Shown: positions 6,861 to 16,808, counted from the first letter of the stretch. The stretch: 36,479 nt of DNA from an uncultured Clostridium sp. (GCA_948472955.1 CAOKVW010000008.1:1-36479), one strand, 5' to 3'. Numbers and translations: made by a program. The notes: generated from the sequence alone by a model not told the origin.

Positions 6861-9678
6861 ATGAGAAAAAAAATAATCGTAACAATACTAGTTTTGGTTA
6901 TGGTATTTCCAATTTGTTTTTCTACTATAAATTTAGCAAATGAAAATACCAAGTCTAACAAAGTAACATCAAACCAGACAGAAAATAAGGAAGCAAAGAC
7001 ACAGTCAGAAAAAACAAATACAAATAATCAAACAACTCAAAAAGTTAATCAAACCAATACAGATAATCAAACGGCTCAAAAAACAAATCAAACCAATACA
7101 GATAATCAATCAAATCAAAAGACCAATACAACAAATACACAAGATAACAAAAAGGAGACAACAAAAGAAACAACGACGAAAGAAAAAAAAGAGACAAAAG
7201 CCGATAATGCTAAAACAATAGAAACACAAAAAGAAGAAATGGATACCAAAGCAAGAAGTGTTACCAATACAAATGGAACCAAAACATTAGAGGATGGAAC
7301 GTATCGAATCCAAAGTAAATTAAACAAGAACAGAGTATTTCAAGTGGAAGGAAAGGCAACAGCTAATGGTAAGAAGATAAAACTAGCCAACAAATTATAT
7401 TACAATATGAGTCAAAATGTAATTGTAAAATATTTAAATAATGGCTATTATTCTTTGACTTTTGAAAATTCAAAAAAAGTATTAGATGTTCCAGGTGCTA
7501 GTAAAGCAAAGGGAACAGCTCTTCAACAATATAGTAGTAATCATTCAGCAGCACAACAATGGATGTTAAAAGATGCTGGAAATGGTTATTATTTCATTGT
7601 TTCTAAGTGTAATGGATTATATGTGGATATTCCTGGAGGAAGAGCATTAGCAGGAGCAAGTATCCAATTATATACAGGAAATAACACAGACGCACAAAAA
7701 TTCAAATTTGAAAAAGTGGAAATACCTAAATCAGAAAAAACCATAGAAGAAGGAATGTATTATATTTCTTCTGCCTTATCGAATAAAAAAACATTAACGA
7801 TAGATGGTGGAAAAACTAACAATACAGCTAATTTACAAATAGGAGATAAAGGGAGACAATATCAAAAATTCCAAGTGTCTTATGATAGTGAATTAAAAGC
7901 TTATACCATTACTGCTTTTCATTCTGATAAAGTACTAGATGTAGCAGGAGCAGGGCAAAATAATGGTACCAATGTACAACAATATCAAAAAAACAAATCA
8001 AAAGCACAACAATGGATTATCCAAAAAACGAGTGATGGTTATTATTCCATTATTTCAAAATGTAATTATCTATTTTTAGATGTAAGTGGAGCTTCTACTA
8101 GAAATGGAACCAATATCCAAGTTTATGAAGCAAATAATTCCAAAGCACAGAAATTCAAATTTGAAAAAATAAATAATATAACATGTGCACAAGTATTACA
8201 GAATGGAATTTATAAAATATCTTCTGCTTTAAATGGAAATAAAGTATTAGATATTTCAGGAGGTTCTATTAACAATGGAGCCAACCTTCAAATATGGAAT
8301 TCTGAAAATGTACAACAACAGAAATTTCAAATTACATACAATAGTACAGGAAAATATTATGAAATAAAAGCCCTTCATTCTAATAAAGTGTTTGATATAG
8401 CAGGCAATGGAAAAATAGATGGTACCAATGTGACTCAATATGCTAGTAATCAATCTAATGCTCAAAAATGGGTATTGAAAGATGCTGGAAATGGATATTT
8501 TTATATAATAGGAGCTTATTCTGGATTATATTTAGATGTAGCAGCAGCAAGTACAGCTAATGGAACCAATGTGCAAGTATATACAGGAAATGGTACCAAA
8601 GCACAAAAGTTTAAGTTTAACAAGATAAAAATGATAGATAATAGCAATTATCAAATTGTTATGAGACAAAATAATAATAAAGCATTAGACATTTCAGGTG
8701 GCTCTTATGATGAAAATGCTAATTTGCAAATATGGAATAAAGAAAATGTAAGTCAGCAAATTTTTAATATTAGAGCAATCGACAATACGTATTATAAAAT
8801 TATAGCAAAACATTCTAAAAAAGTATTGACAGTAAATAGCAATCATAATGTGGTACAAGCTACGGATAAAAATACAGATAGTCAAAAATGGTCTTTTGAA
8901 AGTGTAGGAAATGGCTATTATAGAATTAAATCAAAAGCAACAGGACTTTATTTAGATGTTGTAAATAATAAAACTGCCAATGGAACGAATGTACAAGTGT
9001 ATAAGGGGAATGGTGCAGTAGCACAACAATTTAAATTAAATAAGATAAATGAGAAAAATGGAATTGATGTAAGTTTTTACCAAAACTCAATTAATTGGAT
9101 GAATGTAAGTAGAACTACCTATTCAGACTTTGCGATGATAAGAGCAGGGTTTAGAGGATATGGTTCTTCTGGTTCACTTAACACAGATACACGGGTTTGC
9201 TAGAAATGTGATGGGGGCAAAAGCAAATGGCATTCCGATTGGTTTGTATTTCTTTACACAAGCAGTTAATACAACAGAAGCGGTGCAAGAAGCAAATTAT
9301 GTATTGAATTTAGTGAAAAGATATGGTGTTAACGTTACTTATCCAATTGCGATTGATACAGAAACGGCAAATGGTGGAGCGGGAAGAGCAGACAGGCTAG
9401 ATGTGGCAACTAGAACGGCAGTGTGTAAAGCATTTTGTGATACCATCAGAAAAGCAGGCTATACACCAGCTATTTATGCTAGTAGAGATTGGTTTTACAA
9501 TAATTTAGATATGAACCAATTAAGAGGTTATGATATTTGGGTGGCACATTATACAGGAAGTACCACTAAGAAAACAGATTATAAATATAATTATGATATG
9601 TGGCAATATACTAGTTCGGGAAGAGTGAATGGAATCGTAGGAAATGTAGATTTAAATGTTTGTTATAAAAATTATTAA
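6861..9678 (+). CDS. Secreted GH25 muramidase with four RICIN-type domains; +1 frameshift at CGG
   Basis: ATG 6861 is chosen because GGGGGT lies six bases upstream and a signal peptide follows at once (KKIIVTILVLVMVFP). An Asn/Gln/Thr-rich linker spans about residues 35-135 and contains a 13-residue repeat. Four beta-trefoil RICIN-like domains follow to about residue 730, each with the recurring KVLDV.GA and Y.I.SK..GLYLD.. motifs. The GH25 domain begins NGIDVSFYQ and continues with YPIAIDTET, which carries the catalytic acid. The frame breaks at CGG 9192-9194, three codons before a TAG. Skipping C9192 restores a 938-residue protein with the complete catalytic domain. The enzyme should cleave the MurNAc-GlcNAc bond in peptidoglycan. 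The RICIN domains presumably anchor it to a wall glycan, which is inference. Without recoding it would be an inactive lectin. Confidence 0.85.
7037..7114 (+). repeat. 39-bp tandem repeat in the linker of the GH25 protein
   Basis: Two adjacent 39-bp units encode a 13-residue Asn/Gln/Thr-rich block (core NQTNTDNQ). A partial related unit lies just before them. This is disordered linker sequence between signal peptide and lectin domains. Confidence 0.6.
9192..9195 (+). other. CGG recoding site 1 (CGGG) in the GH25 gene
   Basis: In frame the ribosome meets ACA then CGG, with TAG two codons later. Omitting C9192 gives ACA-GGG-TTT-GCT and continues the GH25 fold (FARNVMGAK). The residue at this position is variable in the family, so Gly or Arg would be tolerated. 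Confidence 0.75.
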
Positions 9679-9711
9679 AAGCTTTGTTACTAGGTAATTC
9701 TATTGCGTATA

Positions 9712-9837
9712 CTTAAAAAGTTTATCCTATTTTTTATTCGTAACTCCCAACTGCGAACAGTCTGTAATTGCATAACAGACTGTAATCTTGTTGGTCCCCC
9801 CGATTTGTTACTCATAAAAAATAGATAAACTTTTAAG
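9712..9837. repeat. Intergenic palindromic element, copy 1
   Basis: Long A/T-rich outer arms (9712-9737 and 9814-9837) are complementary. Inside them GTAAC (9740-9744) pairs with GTTAC (9807-9811), CCAAC with GTTGG, and ACAGTCTGT with ACAGACTGT around an AATTGCATA loop. A TCCCCCC stretch is left unpaired. The same architecture recurs at 22336 and 24497. Confidence 0.8.
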
Positions 9838-9880
9838 ATAATAAACTATAAATAAAAAAATATTGAATGGAGGAAAAGAG

Positions 9881-12800
9881 ATGAAAAGAAACAAAAGAAT
9901 TGGCTTAATCATAGTGACCATCCTGTTGCTTTGCATGGTATTACCAGTGGTCAATGCTAGTAATAATACGAATACAAATACCAAAGCAAATACAACGAAT
10001 ACTACTAATAATACTAATAATACGGTTAAAGCTTCTAGTAATCAAAATAGTTCAAAAACAGAAAATAATACAGAAAAAAAAGATGTTGTGCAAAACGAAA
10101 CGAATGTTACCAATACTACAAATAACAATACGGTTAATCAACAAAAAAGTAGTACAACTACAGAAAATAAGAAATCCAAGGAGGCTACACCAAAGGTAAC
10201 ACAACAAAATGAAGGTATTATGACAATGTCTGAAGACGATGGGATTATGCCACTATCAGCAGGAACAACTCAAACCATTGCCAATGGTACCTATATTATA
10301 AAATCAGCATTAAATAGCCAAAAGGTATTAGATGTAGCAGGAGGTTCAACAAGCAATGGAGCCAATGTACAACTTTATACAGGAAACAGCAGTAATGCGC
10401 AAAGGTTTAATGTGACTCATTTAGGAAATGGTTACTATACCATTCAATGTGTGCAAAGTAAAAAAGTATTAGATGTAGCAGGAGCAAGTAAGGAAAATGG
10501 AGCCAATGTGCAACAATATGCAGGAAATAACTCCGATGCACAAAAATGGCTAATAAAAAAAGAAAAAAGTGGATATTATTCTATTGTTTCAAAATGTAAT
10601 GGTTTATATATTGACATAGCAGGAGCTTCTACTGCAAATGGGACCAATGTACAGATGTATAAAGGGAATGGTACAAAATCACAATTATTTGCTTTTGAAA
10701 AAGTAGAACCACCAACGAAAACCATAGAAAATGGAACTTATATGATAAAATCAGCATTAAATACCAAAAAAGTTTTAGATATACCAGGAGCTTCTACTGC
10801 TAATGGAGCGAATGTACAACTTTATACAGGAAATGGAACCAATGCACAGAAATTCAGCATAAGTTATTTAGGAGATGGCTATTATACCATCCAAGTAGCA
10901 CATAGTAAAAAGGTTTTAGATGTAGCAGGAGCAGGAAAATCCAATGGAACCAATGTACAACAATATGCAGGAAATAAATCAGATGCACAAAAGTGGATTA
11001 TTAAAAAAGAAAGTAATGGATATTATTCTATTATTTCGAAATGTAATAATTTATATTTAGATATAGCAGGTGCTTCTACCAAAGACGGAACCAATGTACA
11101 AATGTATCAAGGAAATAAAACAAAATCACAGTTATTTGTGTTTGAAAAAACAGAGGTATATACACAAACCATAAAAGATGGTATGTATAAAATAAAATCT
11201 GCAAAAGATACTAGCAAAGTAGTAACAGTGGCAAAGGGAAGTACTGCTAACTCAGCTAATGTAGAGTTATCAAAAGATACGAATAGTGCTTACCAAAAGT
11301 TCCATATCGTTCATTTAGGAAGTGGTTATTATTCAATAAGACCTGTCCATTCAAAAGCTTCTTTAGATGTAAAGGGGTCTGGTACAGCGAATGGTACGAA
11401 TGTAATTCAAAATACATATACAGGTGGAAATAATCAGAGATGGATTATCAAAGCTTGTGGAAATAACAGATATTCTATTATTTCAAAATGTAATAATTTA
11501 TATTTAGATTTAACAAGTGGTTATACAGCAGATGGAACCAATATACAAATGTATGCAGGAAATGGCACTGATGCTCAAAAATTTATTTTTGAGGCAACGA
11601 GTCATCAAACTGTTGAAAATGGTATTTATGAAATTGAGACAGCACTTAACACTAATAAGGTTTTAGATGTGTCTGGTGCCAAAACATCTAACAATGCCAA
11701 TATACAAATTTGGAAGAGAGAAAATGTCAATCAACAAAAGTTCCAAATAACGCATTTAGGTGATAATTATTATACGATTCAAGCCCTTCATTCTAAGAAA
11801 GTATTAGACGTAGTAGGAGCGGGAAAATCCAATGGAACAAATGTACAACAATATGCAAGCAATGGTTCTAATGCACAAAAGTGGTTAATTAAGGATTTAG
11901 GAAATGGCTATTATAACATCATCTCAAAATGCAATAATTTATACTTAGATGTAGCTGGTGCATCAACAGCAGATGGAACCAATGTACAAATGTATCAAGG
12001 CAATAACACAGCTTCTCAAAAATTTAGACTAATAAGAACAACACCAACTGGAACCTCCAATTTCTCAACTTTAGATGAATCAAGATATCCAGGTTATAAA
12101 GCTTTATTACAGAAAGTACAAAGTCAACATCCAAATTGGATTATAACAGTAAAATACACGGGATTGGATTGGAATACAGCAGTAAATAGTGAAGACCAAG
12201 TAATAAATGGAAGCCCAAAAAGTTTAACACAATATGGCAATCAATGGAAAAATGGGAATACACAATATGGAACAGGATGGTATCGTGCTTCTAAATCAGC
12301 AATTGCTTACATGATGGATCCAAGAAATAGTTTAGATGAATCTTATATTTTCCAATTTCAAAATTTGACATCAACTGCTGGAACTCGTACTGATATTTCA
12401 AAAATGATAGCAGGTTCCTTTTTAACCAAATATTCATCTTATAGTACGAATAGTATTATTGATGCTATTATTTCGAGTTCAAAAGCGAACAGTGTGAGTC
12501 CTTTCCACATTGTTTCAAGAATGATACAAGAACAAGGAACAAATGGAAGTAAGCTAAATGGTTATACCTATAATGGAAGAAAAGTATATAATTTGTTTAA
12601 TATAGGAGCTACGGGAAGTTCTGATGCACAAATTATAGCAAATGGTGCTAAATATGCTTATGACCATCATTGGTTTACGCCTCAAACATGTATTAGCGGA
12701 AGCGTAAGTTTCTTAAGTAGTGACTATTTTAAAAAGGGACAAACTACGTTGTATTTCCAAAAGTATAATGTGGTAGATAAAAATAATTTATATAATCATC

Positions 12801-12952
12801 AATATATGCAAAATATTAGGGCTGCTAATGATGAAGGAAAAAGGATTTCAGATGAGTATAGAAGAAATGGTTTGTTAGGTTTACAGTTTGAATTTGTGAT
12901 TCCTGTTTATGAGAATATGCCTTCTAAGGCTTGCCCAAGTCCAGCAAGATAA
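9881..12952 (+). CDS. Secreted GH73-like N-acetylglucosaminidase with four RICIN-type domains
   Basis: ATG 9881 follows GGAGGAAAAGAG and begins a signal peptide (RIGLIIVTILLLCMVLPVV). An Asn/Thr-rich linker of about 95 residues comes next, then four RICIN-like beta-trefoil domains starting near residues 133, 283, 430 and 580, each opening with a T(I/V)xxGxYxI motif. The catalytic part occupies about 725-1023 and resembles the LytD/GH73 family. RMIQEQG (about residue 885) supplies the expected catalytic glutamate, and YNLFNIGA follows. The predicted activity is cleavage of the GlcNAc-MurNAc bond in peptidoglycan outside the cell. This gene is intact, contains no in-frame CGG, and shares its lectin modules with the flanking GH25 and M14 proteins. 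A terminator lies directly downstream. Confidence 0.85.
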   Translation: MKRNKRIGLIIVTILLLCMVLPVVNASNNTNTNTKANTTNTTNNTNNTVKASSNQNSSKTENNTEKKDVVQNETNVTNTTNNNTVNQQKSSTTTENKKSKEATPKVTQQNEGIMTMSEDDGIMPLSAGTTQTIANGTYIIKSALNSQKVLDVAGGSTSNGANVQLYTGNSSNAQRFNVTHLGNGYYTIQCVQSKKVLDVAGASKENGANVQQYAGNNSDAQKWLIKKEKSGYYSIVSKCNGLYIDIAGASTANGTNVQMYKGNGTKSQLFAFEKVEPPTKTIENGTYMIKSALNTKKVLDIPGASTANGANVQLYTGNGTNAQKFSISYLGDGYYTIQVAHSKKVLDVAGAGKSNGTNVQQYAGNKSDAQKWIIKKESNGYYSIISKCNNLYLDIAGASTKDGTNVQMYQGNKTKSQLFVFEKTEVYTQTIKDGMYKIKSAKDTSKVVTVAKGSTANSANVELSKDTNSAYQKFHIVHLGSGYYSIRPVHSKASLDVKGSGTANGTNVIQNTYTGGNNQRWIIKACGNNRYSIISKCNNLYLDLTSGYTADGTNIQMYAGNGTDAQKFIFEATSHQTVENGIYEIETALNTNKVLDVSGAKTSNNANIQIWKRENVNQQKFQITHLGDNYYTIQALHSKKVLDVVGAGKSNGTNVQQYASNGSNAQKWLIKDLGNGYYNIISKCNNLYLDVAGASTADGTNVQMYQGNNTASQKFRLIRTTPTGTSNFSTLDESRYPGYKALLQKVQSQHPNWIITVKYTGLDWNTAVNSEDQVINGSPKSLTQYGNQWKNGNTQYGTGWYRASKSAIAYMMDPRNSLDESYIFQFQNLTSTAGTRTDISKMIAGSFLTKYSSYSTNSIIDAIISSSKANSVSPFHIVSRMIQEQGTNGSKLNGYTYNGRKVYNLFNIGATGSSDAQIIANGAKYAYDHHWFTPQTCISGSVSFLSSDYFKKGQTTLYFQKYNVVDKNNLYNHQYMQNIRAANDEGKRISDEYRRNGLLGLQFEFVIPVYENMPSKACPSPAR

Positions 12953-12958
12953 AAGTAA

Positions 12959-13004
12959 AAAGGGAAAGAGGAAACGAAAATACGCTTGTTTCCTCTTTCT
13001 CTTT
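12959..13004. terminator. Bidirectional terminator between convergent genes
   Basis: The 17-base arms 12959-12975 and 12988-13004 pair with one G-T wobble around a 12-base loop. The arms are A-rich on the left and T-rich on the right, so the hairpin can serve both the glucosaminidase gene and the minus-strand gene that ends at 13006. Confidence 0.75.
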
Positions 13005-13005
13005 A

Positions 13006-13323
13006 TTAGGATAGCCCTTCATTCAGATACTGTAACGAACGCATCACTGCGATCTTATCTAACCATGAAGATATATGTTCCTCAACAATCGCAAATGTGT
13101 TACTTTTGTCGATTGTTGACTGAACAGTACATAAATCCCCAACAATGAGGGCTAGCACTGGAACATATTGTTTACGAGCAATGCTGTCTTTTTTAGAAAT
13201 CACTACATATAGACAAGCATTTGATGACAAAGATTGTAAAAAGTCATCATAATCATTGTTAGTAGTTACATCATATAATATGTAACTACTATCATGTACG
13301 CGTATGTCAAGCACTTTTTTCAT
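13006..13323 (-). CDS. Small soluble protein of unknown function
   Basis: This is a 105-residue protein read on the minus strand. Its start at 13323 has AAAGGA eight bases upstream, and a TTGAAA/TACAAT promoter is found at 13389-13417. The sequence is soluble and mixed alpha/beta, opening KKVLDIRVHDSSYILYD and containing VLALIVGDLCTVQS. It has two cysteines, no signal peptide and no motif that I recognise. It is the only minus-strand gene among the envelope genes and shares a bidirectional terminator with the glucosaminidase. Its promoter and ribosome site argue that it is real. Confidence 0.6.
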   Translation of the reverse strand: MKKVLDIRVHDSSYILYDVTTNNDYDDFLQSLSSNACLYVVISKKDSIARKQYVPVLALIVGDLCTVQSTIDKSNTFAIVEEHISSWLDKIAVMRSLQYLNEGLS

Positions 13324-13388
13324 AGGCTAATCCTTTCTTCTTACTATAGTTAGTAAGAGATTGTGTATTATACTAAAACAACATGTAT

Positions 13389-13417
13389 ATTGTATCATAT
13401 TTTACATAATTTTTCAA
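13389..13417 (-). promoter_or_regulatory. Predicted promoter for the minus-strand 105-residue gene
   Basis: Read on the minus strand, TTGAAA (13417-13412) and TACAAT (13394-13389) are separated by 17 bases. Confidence 0.5.
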
Positions 13418-13537
13418 GTTATTGACAGTGTTTTTGTAATTAATTTTTGATAAAAGTATAACAAAAGCTATCATATCATGTATTTAATACGTAAAGTCTC
13501 TATAATTGATTGTAATAACTAGTTTATAGAAAAACAC

Positions 13538-13568
13538 AAAAAAGTACAAGAAACTCTTGTACTTTTTT
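13538..13568. terminator. Perfect hairpin overlapping the rfbD promoter
   Basis: The 13-base arms 13538-13550 and 13556-13568 are perfectly complementary around a 5-base loop, with six A before and six T after the core. No plus-strand gene ends nearby, so it may insulate the rhamnose operon. Its right arm contains the proposed -35 box of rfbD. The rest of 13324-13615 is AT-rich with only promoters recognisable. Confidence 0.65.
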
Positions 13569-13585
13569 GCGTTAAATGATATGAT
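13557..13585 (+). promoter_or_regulatory. Predicted promoter of the dTDP-rhamnose operon
   Basis: TTGTAC (13557-13562) and TATGAT (13580-13585) lie 17 bases apart. The -35 box lies in the right arm of the adjacent hairpin. Confidence 0.5.
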
Positions 13586-13615
13586 AAACACGTAAAATTG
13601 AAAGGAAGTGTCAAT

Positions 13616-14482
13616 ATGAAAATATTAATAACAGGAGCCAACGGCATGCTTGCCAAATCTGTAAAAAAGAGATTAGAACCAGAAAATGAATTGATTTGTA
13701 CAGATGTAGCAGATTTAGACATTACAGACGAAGAAGCAGTATTGAAATTTGTTGCACAAAACAAACCAGATTATATCATAAATTGTGCGGCATTTACAGC
13801 TGTGGATAAAGCAGAAACAGCAGGAGAAATTGTAGAAAGAATTAACGCAGATGGACCAGAAAATTTAGCAAAAGCAGCCAAAGCAAATAATAGTGTATTA
13901 GTACATATTAGTACAGATTATGTATTTGGTGGAGATTTAGAGCTAGAAAAAGATTACAAAGAGGAAGATGAAAAAGCTCCTGTAACGGTTTATGGTGTTA
14001 CTAAATTACAAGGAGAAGAACAAATACAAGCCAATACAGACCAATATTATATTTTTAGAACAGCTTGGTTATATGGAGATGGCAACAACTTTGTAAGAAC
14101 TATGTTAAATCTAGGAGAGGCTAAAGATGAAATTAGTGTAGTGGCAGACCAACATGGTTCTCCTACTTATGCAGAAGACTTAGCCAATATCATCGGAGAA
14201 GCCATTGAAAAGAAAATACCTTATAGCGTTTATCATGCAACCAATCAAGGGTATACAACATGGTTTGATTTTACAAAAGCCATTTTTGAATATACAGGAA
14301 CCATTTGTCAAGTCAATCCAGTTACCACAGAAGAATATATTGAAATGATGCAAATTACACAAGCGAAAAGACCAAAGAATTCACAATTATCCAAAGATAA
14401 ATTGTTGGCACAAGGAATTACTGTGCCAGAGTGGGAAGATGCTTTGAAAAGATATTTAAAGGCAGAAGGCAAAATGGTTTGA
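13616..14482 (+). CDS. rfbD: dTDP-4-dehydrorhamnose reductase
   Basis: This enzyme performs the last step of dTDP-L-rhamnose synthesis, the NAD(P)H-dependent reduction of dTDP-4-keto-L-rhamnose. ATG 13616 follows GAAAGGAAG at good spacing. The 288-residue product opens with the Rossmann motif LITGANGML, has the substrate/cofactor segment NCAAFTAVDKAE, and contains the HISTDYVFGG and Y...K (VYGVTKLQGE) catalytic elements of extended short-chain dehydrogenases. It is the first gene of the operon rfbD-rfbA-rfbC-HD-rfbB, an order that differs from the common rfbBDAC. The length is normal. Confidence 0.93.
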   Translation: MKILITGANGMLAKSVKKRLEPENELICTDVADLDITDEEAVLKFVAQNKPDYIINCAAFTAVDKAETAGEIVERINADGPENLAKAAKANNSVLVHISTDYVFGGDLELEKDYKEEDEKAPVTVYGVTKLQGEEQIQANTDQYYIFRTAWLYGDGNNFVRTMLNLGEAKDEISVVADQHGSPTYAEDLANIIGEAIEKKIPYSVYHATNQGYTTWFDFTKAIFEYTGTICQVNPVTTEEYIEMMQITQAKRPKNSQLSKDKLLAQGITVPEWEDALKRYLKAEGKMV

Positions 14483-14522
14483 AAGATAATGTCATTTGAT
14501 AAGGGAAAGGAAGAATTAAAAA

Positions 14523-15422
14523 ATGAAGAATAGAAAAGGAATTATTTTAGCAGGAGGAAGTGGAACCAGATTATATCCATTAACCCATGCTATATCAAAA
14601 CAAATTATGCCAGTTTATGATAAACCAATGATTTATTATCCAATTTCTGTTTTAATGGAAGCTGGTATACGAGAAATTTTGATTATATCTACCCCAAGAG
14701 ATATCGTAACCTTCCAAGAATTATTAGGAGATGGTTCTAAATGGGGAATGCAATTTGCTTACAAGGTACAGGAAAAACCAAATGGACTAGCAGAAGCCTT
14801 TATCATTGGAGAAGAATTCATAGGGCAAGATAATGTGGCTATGATTTTAGGAGACAATATGTTTTATGGTTCTCATTTATCAGAAATGTTAAGAAATGCA
14901 AGTACAAGAGAAAAGGAATCTACCATATTTGGTTATCAAGTAAAAGACCCAAGAGCCTATGGTGTTGTTGAAATAGATGAAAATGGGAAAGCCATTTCCA
15001 TTGAGGAGAAACCAGAAAATCCAAAATCAAATTATGCTGTACCTGGATTATATTTTTATACCAATGATGTCGTAGAAATTGCTAAGAGTATTGAGCCTTC
15101 TGCTAGAGGAGAGTTAGAAATCACCTCTATCAATGAAGAATACATGAAAAGAAATCAATTATATGTAGAAACTTTTGGAAGAGGTATGACATGGTTTGAC
15201 ACAGGAACACATGATGCTTTATTGGAAACAGCAAGTTTTGTGCAAACCATTGAAAAAAGACAAGGACTGCAAGTATGTTGTCCAGAAGAAATTGCTTATC
15301 AAAAAGGTTGGATTACAGCAGAGCAATTGTCAAACCTAGCAGATAAATATATGAAAACAGCATATGGAAGGTATTTAAAAGATTTAGCTGAAAGTGAAGA
15401 AATCAAAAATAACAATATATAG
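14523..15422 (+). CDS. rfbA: Glucose-1-phosphate thymidylyltransferase
   Basis: The enzyme joins glucose-1-phosphate and dTTP to give dTDP-glucose, the committed step to dTDP-rhamnose. The 299-residue product begins with the nucleotide-binding loop [15 protein letters not shown], and it has the metal-binding ILGDNMFYG and the sugar-binding region [30 protein letters not shown] and [13 protein letters not shown] complete the family signature. It lies 40 bases after rfbD behind GGGAAAGGAAG. It is probably feedback-inhibited by dTDP-rhamnose, as is usual for the family. It is complete and has no oddities. Confidence 0.95.
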   Translation: MKNRKGIILAGGSGTRLYPLTHAISKQIMPVYDKPMIYYPISVLMEAGIREILIISTPRDIVTFQELLGDGSKWGMQFAYKVQEKPNGLAEAFIIGEEFIGQDNVAMILGDNMFYGSHLSEMLRNASTREKESTIFGYQVKDPRAYGVVEIDENGKAISIEEKPENPKSNYAVPGLYFYTNDVVEIAKSIEPSARGELEITSINEEYMKRNQLYVETFGRGMTWFDTGTHDALLETASFVQTIEKRQGLQVCCPEEIAYQKGWITAEQLSNLADKYMKTAYGRYLKDLAESEEIKNNNI

Positions 15423-15441
15423 TTAGGAAGGGAAGAAGACA

Positions 15442-16014
15442 ATGGGAAAATTCAAAAAAATAGAAACTTCAATTGATGGGGTATATGTCATAGAGCCAGA
15501 AATTTTTGGCGACAACAGAGGATATTTCATGGAAACCTATAGTAAGACAGAATTTGAAGAAATTGGTTTGCATTATGATTTTGTACAAGATAATCAATCT
15601 AAATCCAGAAAAGGTGTTTTAAGAGGACTACATTTTCAAAAGGAAAATACACAAGCCAAGTTGGTAAGAGTTATCAAAGGTGAAGTGTTTGATGTAGCAG
15701 TAGATTTAAGACCGGGAAGCAAAACCTATGGAAAATGGGAAGGTGTTATCCTTTCAGAAGAAAACAAAAAAATGTTTATGATACCAAGAGGATTTGCACA
15801 TGGGTTTTTGGTATTATCAGAGGAAGCAGAATTTACGTACAAATGCGATGATATTTATAATCATGAAGCAGAAGGTGGACTCGCTTGGAATGACCCAGAA
15901 GTGGGAATTGAGTGGCCTTTAGGAGATATGAAAGAATCTGATTTATTGACTTCTGAGAAAGATAGTAAGTGGCCTTCTTTACAAGAATTGAAGGGAAGGA
16001 AGTTATTTGAATGA
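15442..16014 (+). CDS. rfbC: dTDP-4-dehydrorhamnose 3,5-epimerase
   Basis: This is a 190-residue cupin epimerase that converts dTDP-4-keto-6-deoxyglucose to dTDP-4-keto-L-rhamnose. The family signature is clear: GDNRGYFMETY, then DNQSKSRKGVLRGLHFQ with the catalytic histidine, VRVIKGEVFDVAVDLR, and IPRGFAHGFLVLS. The length is typical. It follows rfbA by 19 bases behind AGGAAGGGAAG. Its stop overlaps the ATG of the HD-domain gene (ATGA), which implies translational coupling to that gene. Confidence 0.95.
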   Translation: MGKFKKIETSIDGVYVIEPEIFGDNRGYFMETYSKTEFEEIGLHYDFVQDNQSKSRKGVLRGLHFQKENTQAKLVRVIKGEVFDVAVDLRPGSKTYGKWEGVILSEENKKMFMIPRGFAHGFLVLSEEAEFTYKCDDIYNHEAEGGLAWNDPEVGIEWPLGDMKESDLLTSEKDSKWPSLQELKGRKLFE

Positions 16015-16808
16015 TAGACATACTAAAAGCGAAGACAGCATTTAAAGATTATATTTCCAATTATGATATCAATGAACCTAAAATACATATTAAAATCATT
16101 CATATGTATCAGGTTGCAGAAAATGCTAGAAAAATTGCTAAATCATTAGAACTATCACAAGAAGAGCAAGATTTAGCAGAGTTAATAGGTTTATTACATG
16201 ATATTGGAAGATTTGAACAAGTTAGACTATATCATACCTATTCGGATAAAATTAGTATTGACCATGGACAAAAGGGTGTGGAGGTATTATTTGGAGACAA
16301 ATTAATTAGAAATTTTATACAAGATGATACCAAAGATACGATTTTATATAAGGCTATTCATAATCATAATAAGTTTGAAATAGAAAAAGGCTTGTCAGAA
16401 GAAGAAATGTTATATTGTCAAATCGTTCGAGATGCTGATAATATTGATATATTTAGAGCTGTGTTAGAAGGCAAAAAGGTAGAAGAGTTTGGACATTTGG
16501 GATGTGAGGATATTTCAAAAGAAATTTTAAGTCCTAAATTTTTTCAAGATTTTAAAAAAGAAAAACCATTAGTATATACGGAAGCAAAAACCGATATGGA
16601 TATTATGGTTGCTATTATAGCACATATCTATACTTTAAACTTTCAAGAAAGCTTCAAAATTATCAAACAAAATAATTATATTCCTAAATTTGTAGAAAAA
16701 CTAAATTGTCAAGACCCCTATACCAAAGAAAAAATGAATGAAATTGCAAGGATTGCCATGCATTATATCAATCAAAGAGTAGAAAGAAAGGAAGAGGAAA
16801 ATGAGTAA
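16011..16808 (+). CDS. HD-domain phosphohydrolase inside the rhamnose operon
   Basis: This is a 265-residue protein of the HD superfamily. The metal ligands are visible as H31, the H63-D64 pair in LLHDIGRF and a downstream aspartate (RDADNIDIF); a further histidine lies in AIHNHNKF. HD proteins hydrolyse phosphomonoesters or phosphodiesters of nucleotides. The substrate here cannot be deduced. Its ATG overlaps the rfbC stop by four bases and its own stop overlaps the rfbB start by eight, so it is translationally coupled on both sides and must be made together with the rhamnose enzymes. That context suggests nucleotide-sugar or dNTP housekeeping, or signalling tied to envelope synthesis, but this is inference. 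Confidence 0.85.
   Translation: MIDILKAKTAFKDYISNYDINEPKIHIKIIHMYQVAENARKIAKSLELSQEEQDLAELIGLLHDIGRFEQVRLYHTYSDKISIDHGQKGVEVLFGDKLIRNFIQDDTKDTILYKAIHNHNKFEIEKGLSEEEMLYCQIVRDADNIDIFRAVLEGKKVEEFGHLGCEDISKEILSPKFFQDFKKEKPLVYTEAKTDMDIMVAIIAHIYTLNFQESFKIIKQNNYIPKFVEKLNCQDPYTKEKMNEIARIAMHYINQRVERKEEENE

Noticed and set aside
7037..7240. Short direct repeats that could suggest a CRISPR array
   Set aside because: The repeats are in-frame tandem units coding for a low-complexity linker, with no spacers.
9954..10199. A plus-strand frame inside the glucosaminidase linker
   Set aside because: It is an alternate frame of the Asn/Thr-rich linker, without a ribosome site and with an Ile/Leu/Lys composition bias typical of shadow frames.
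12909..13148. A plus-strand 79-residue frame overlapping the glucosaminidase end
   Set aside because: It runs through the bidirectional terminator and antisense to the minus-strand gene, which has better start signals.
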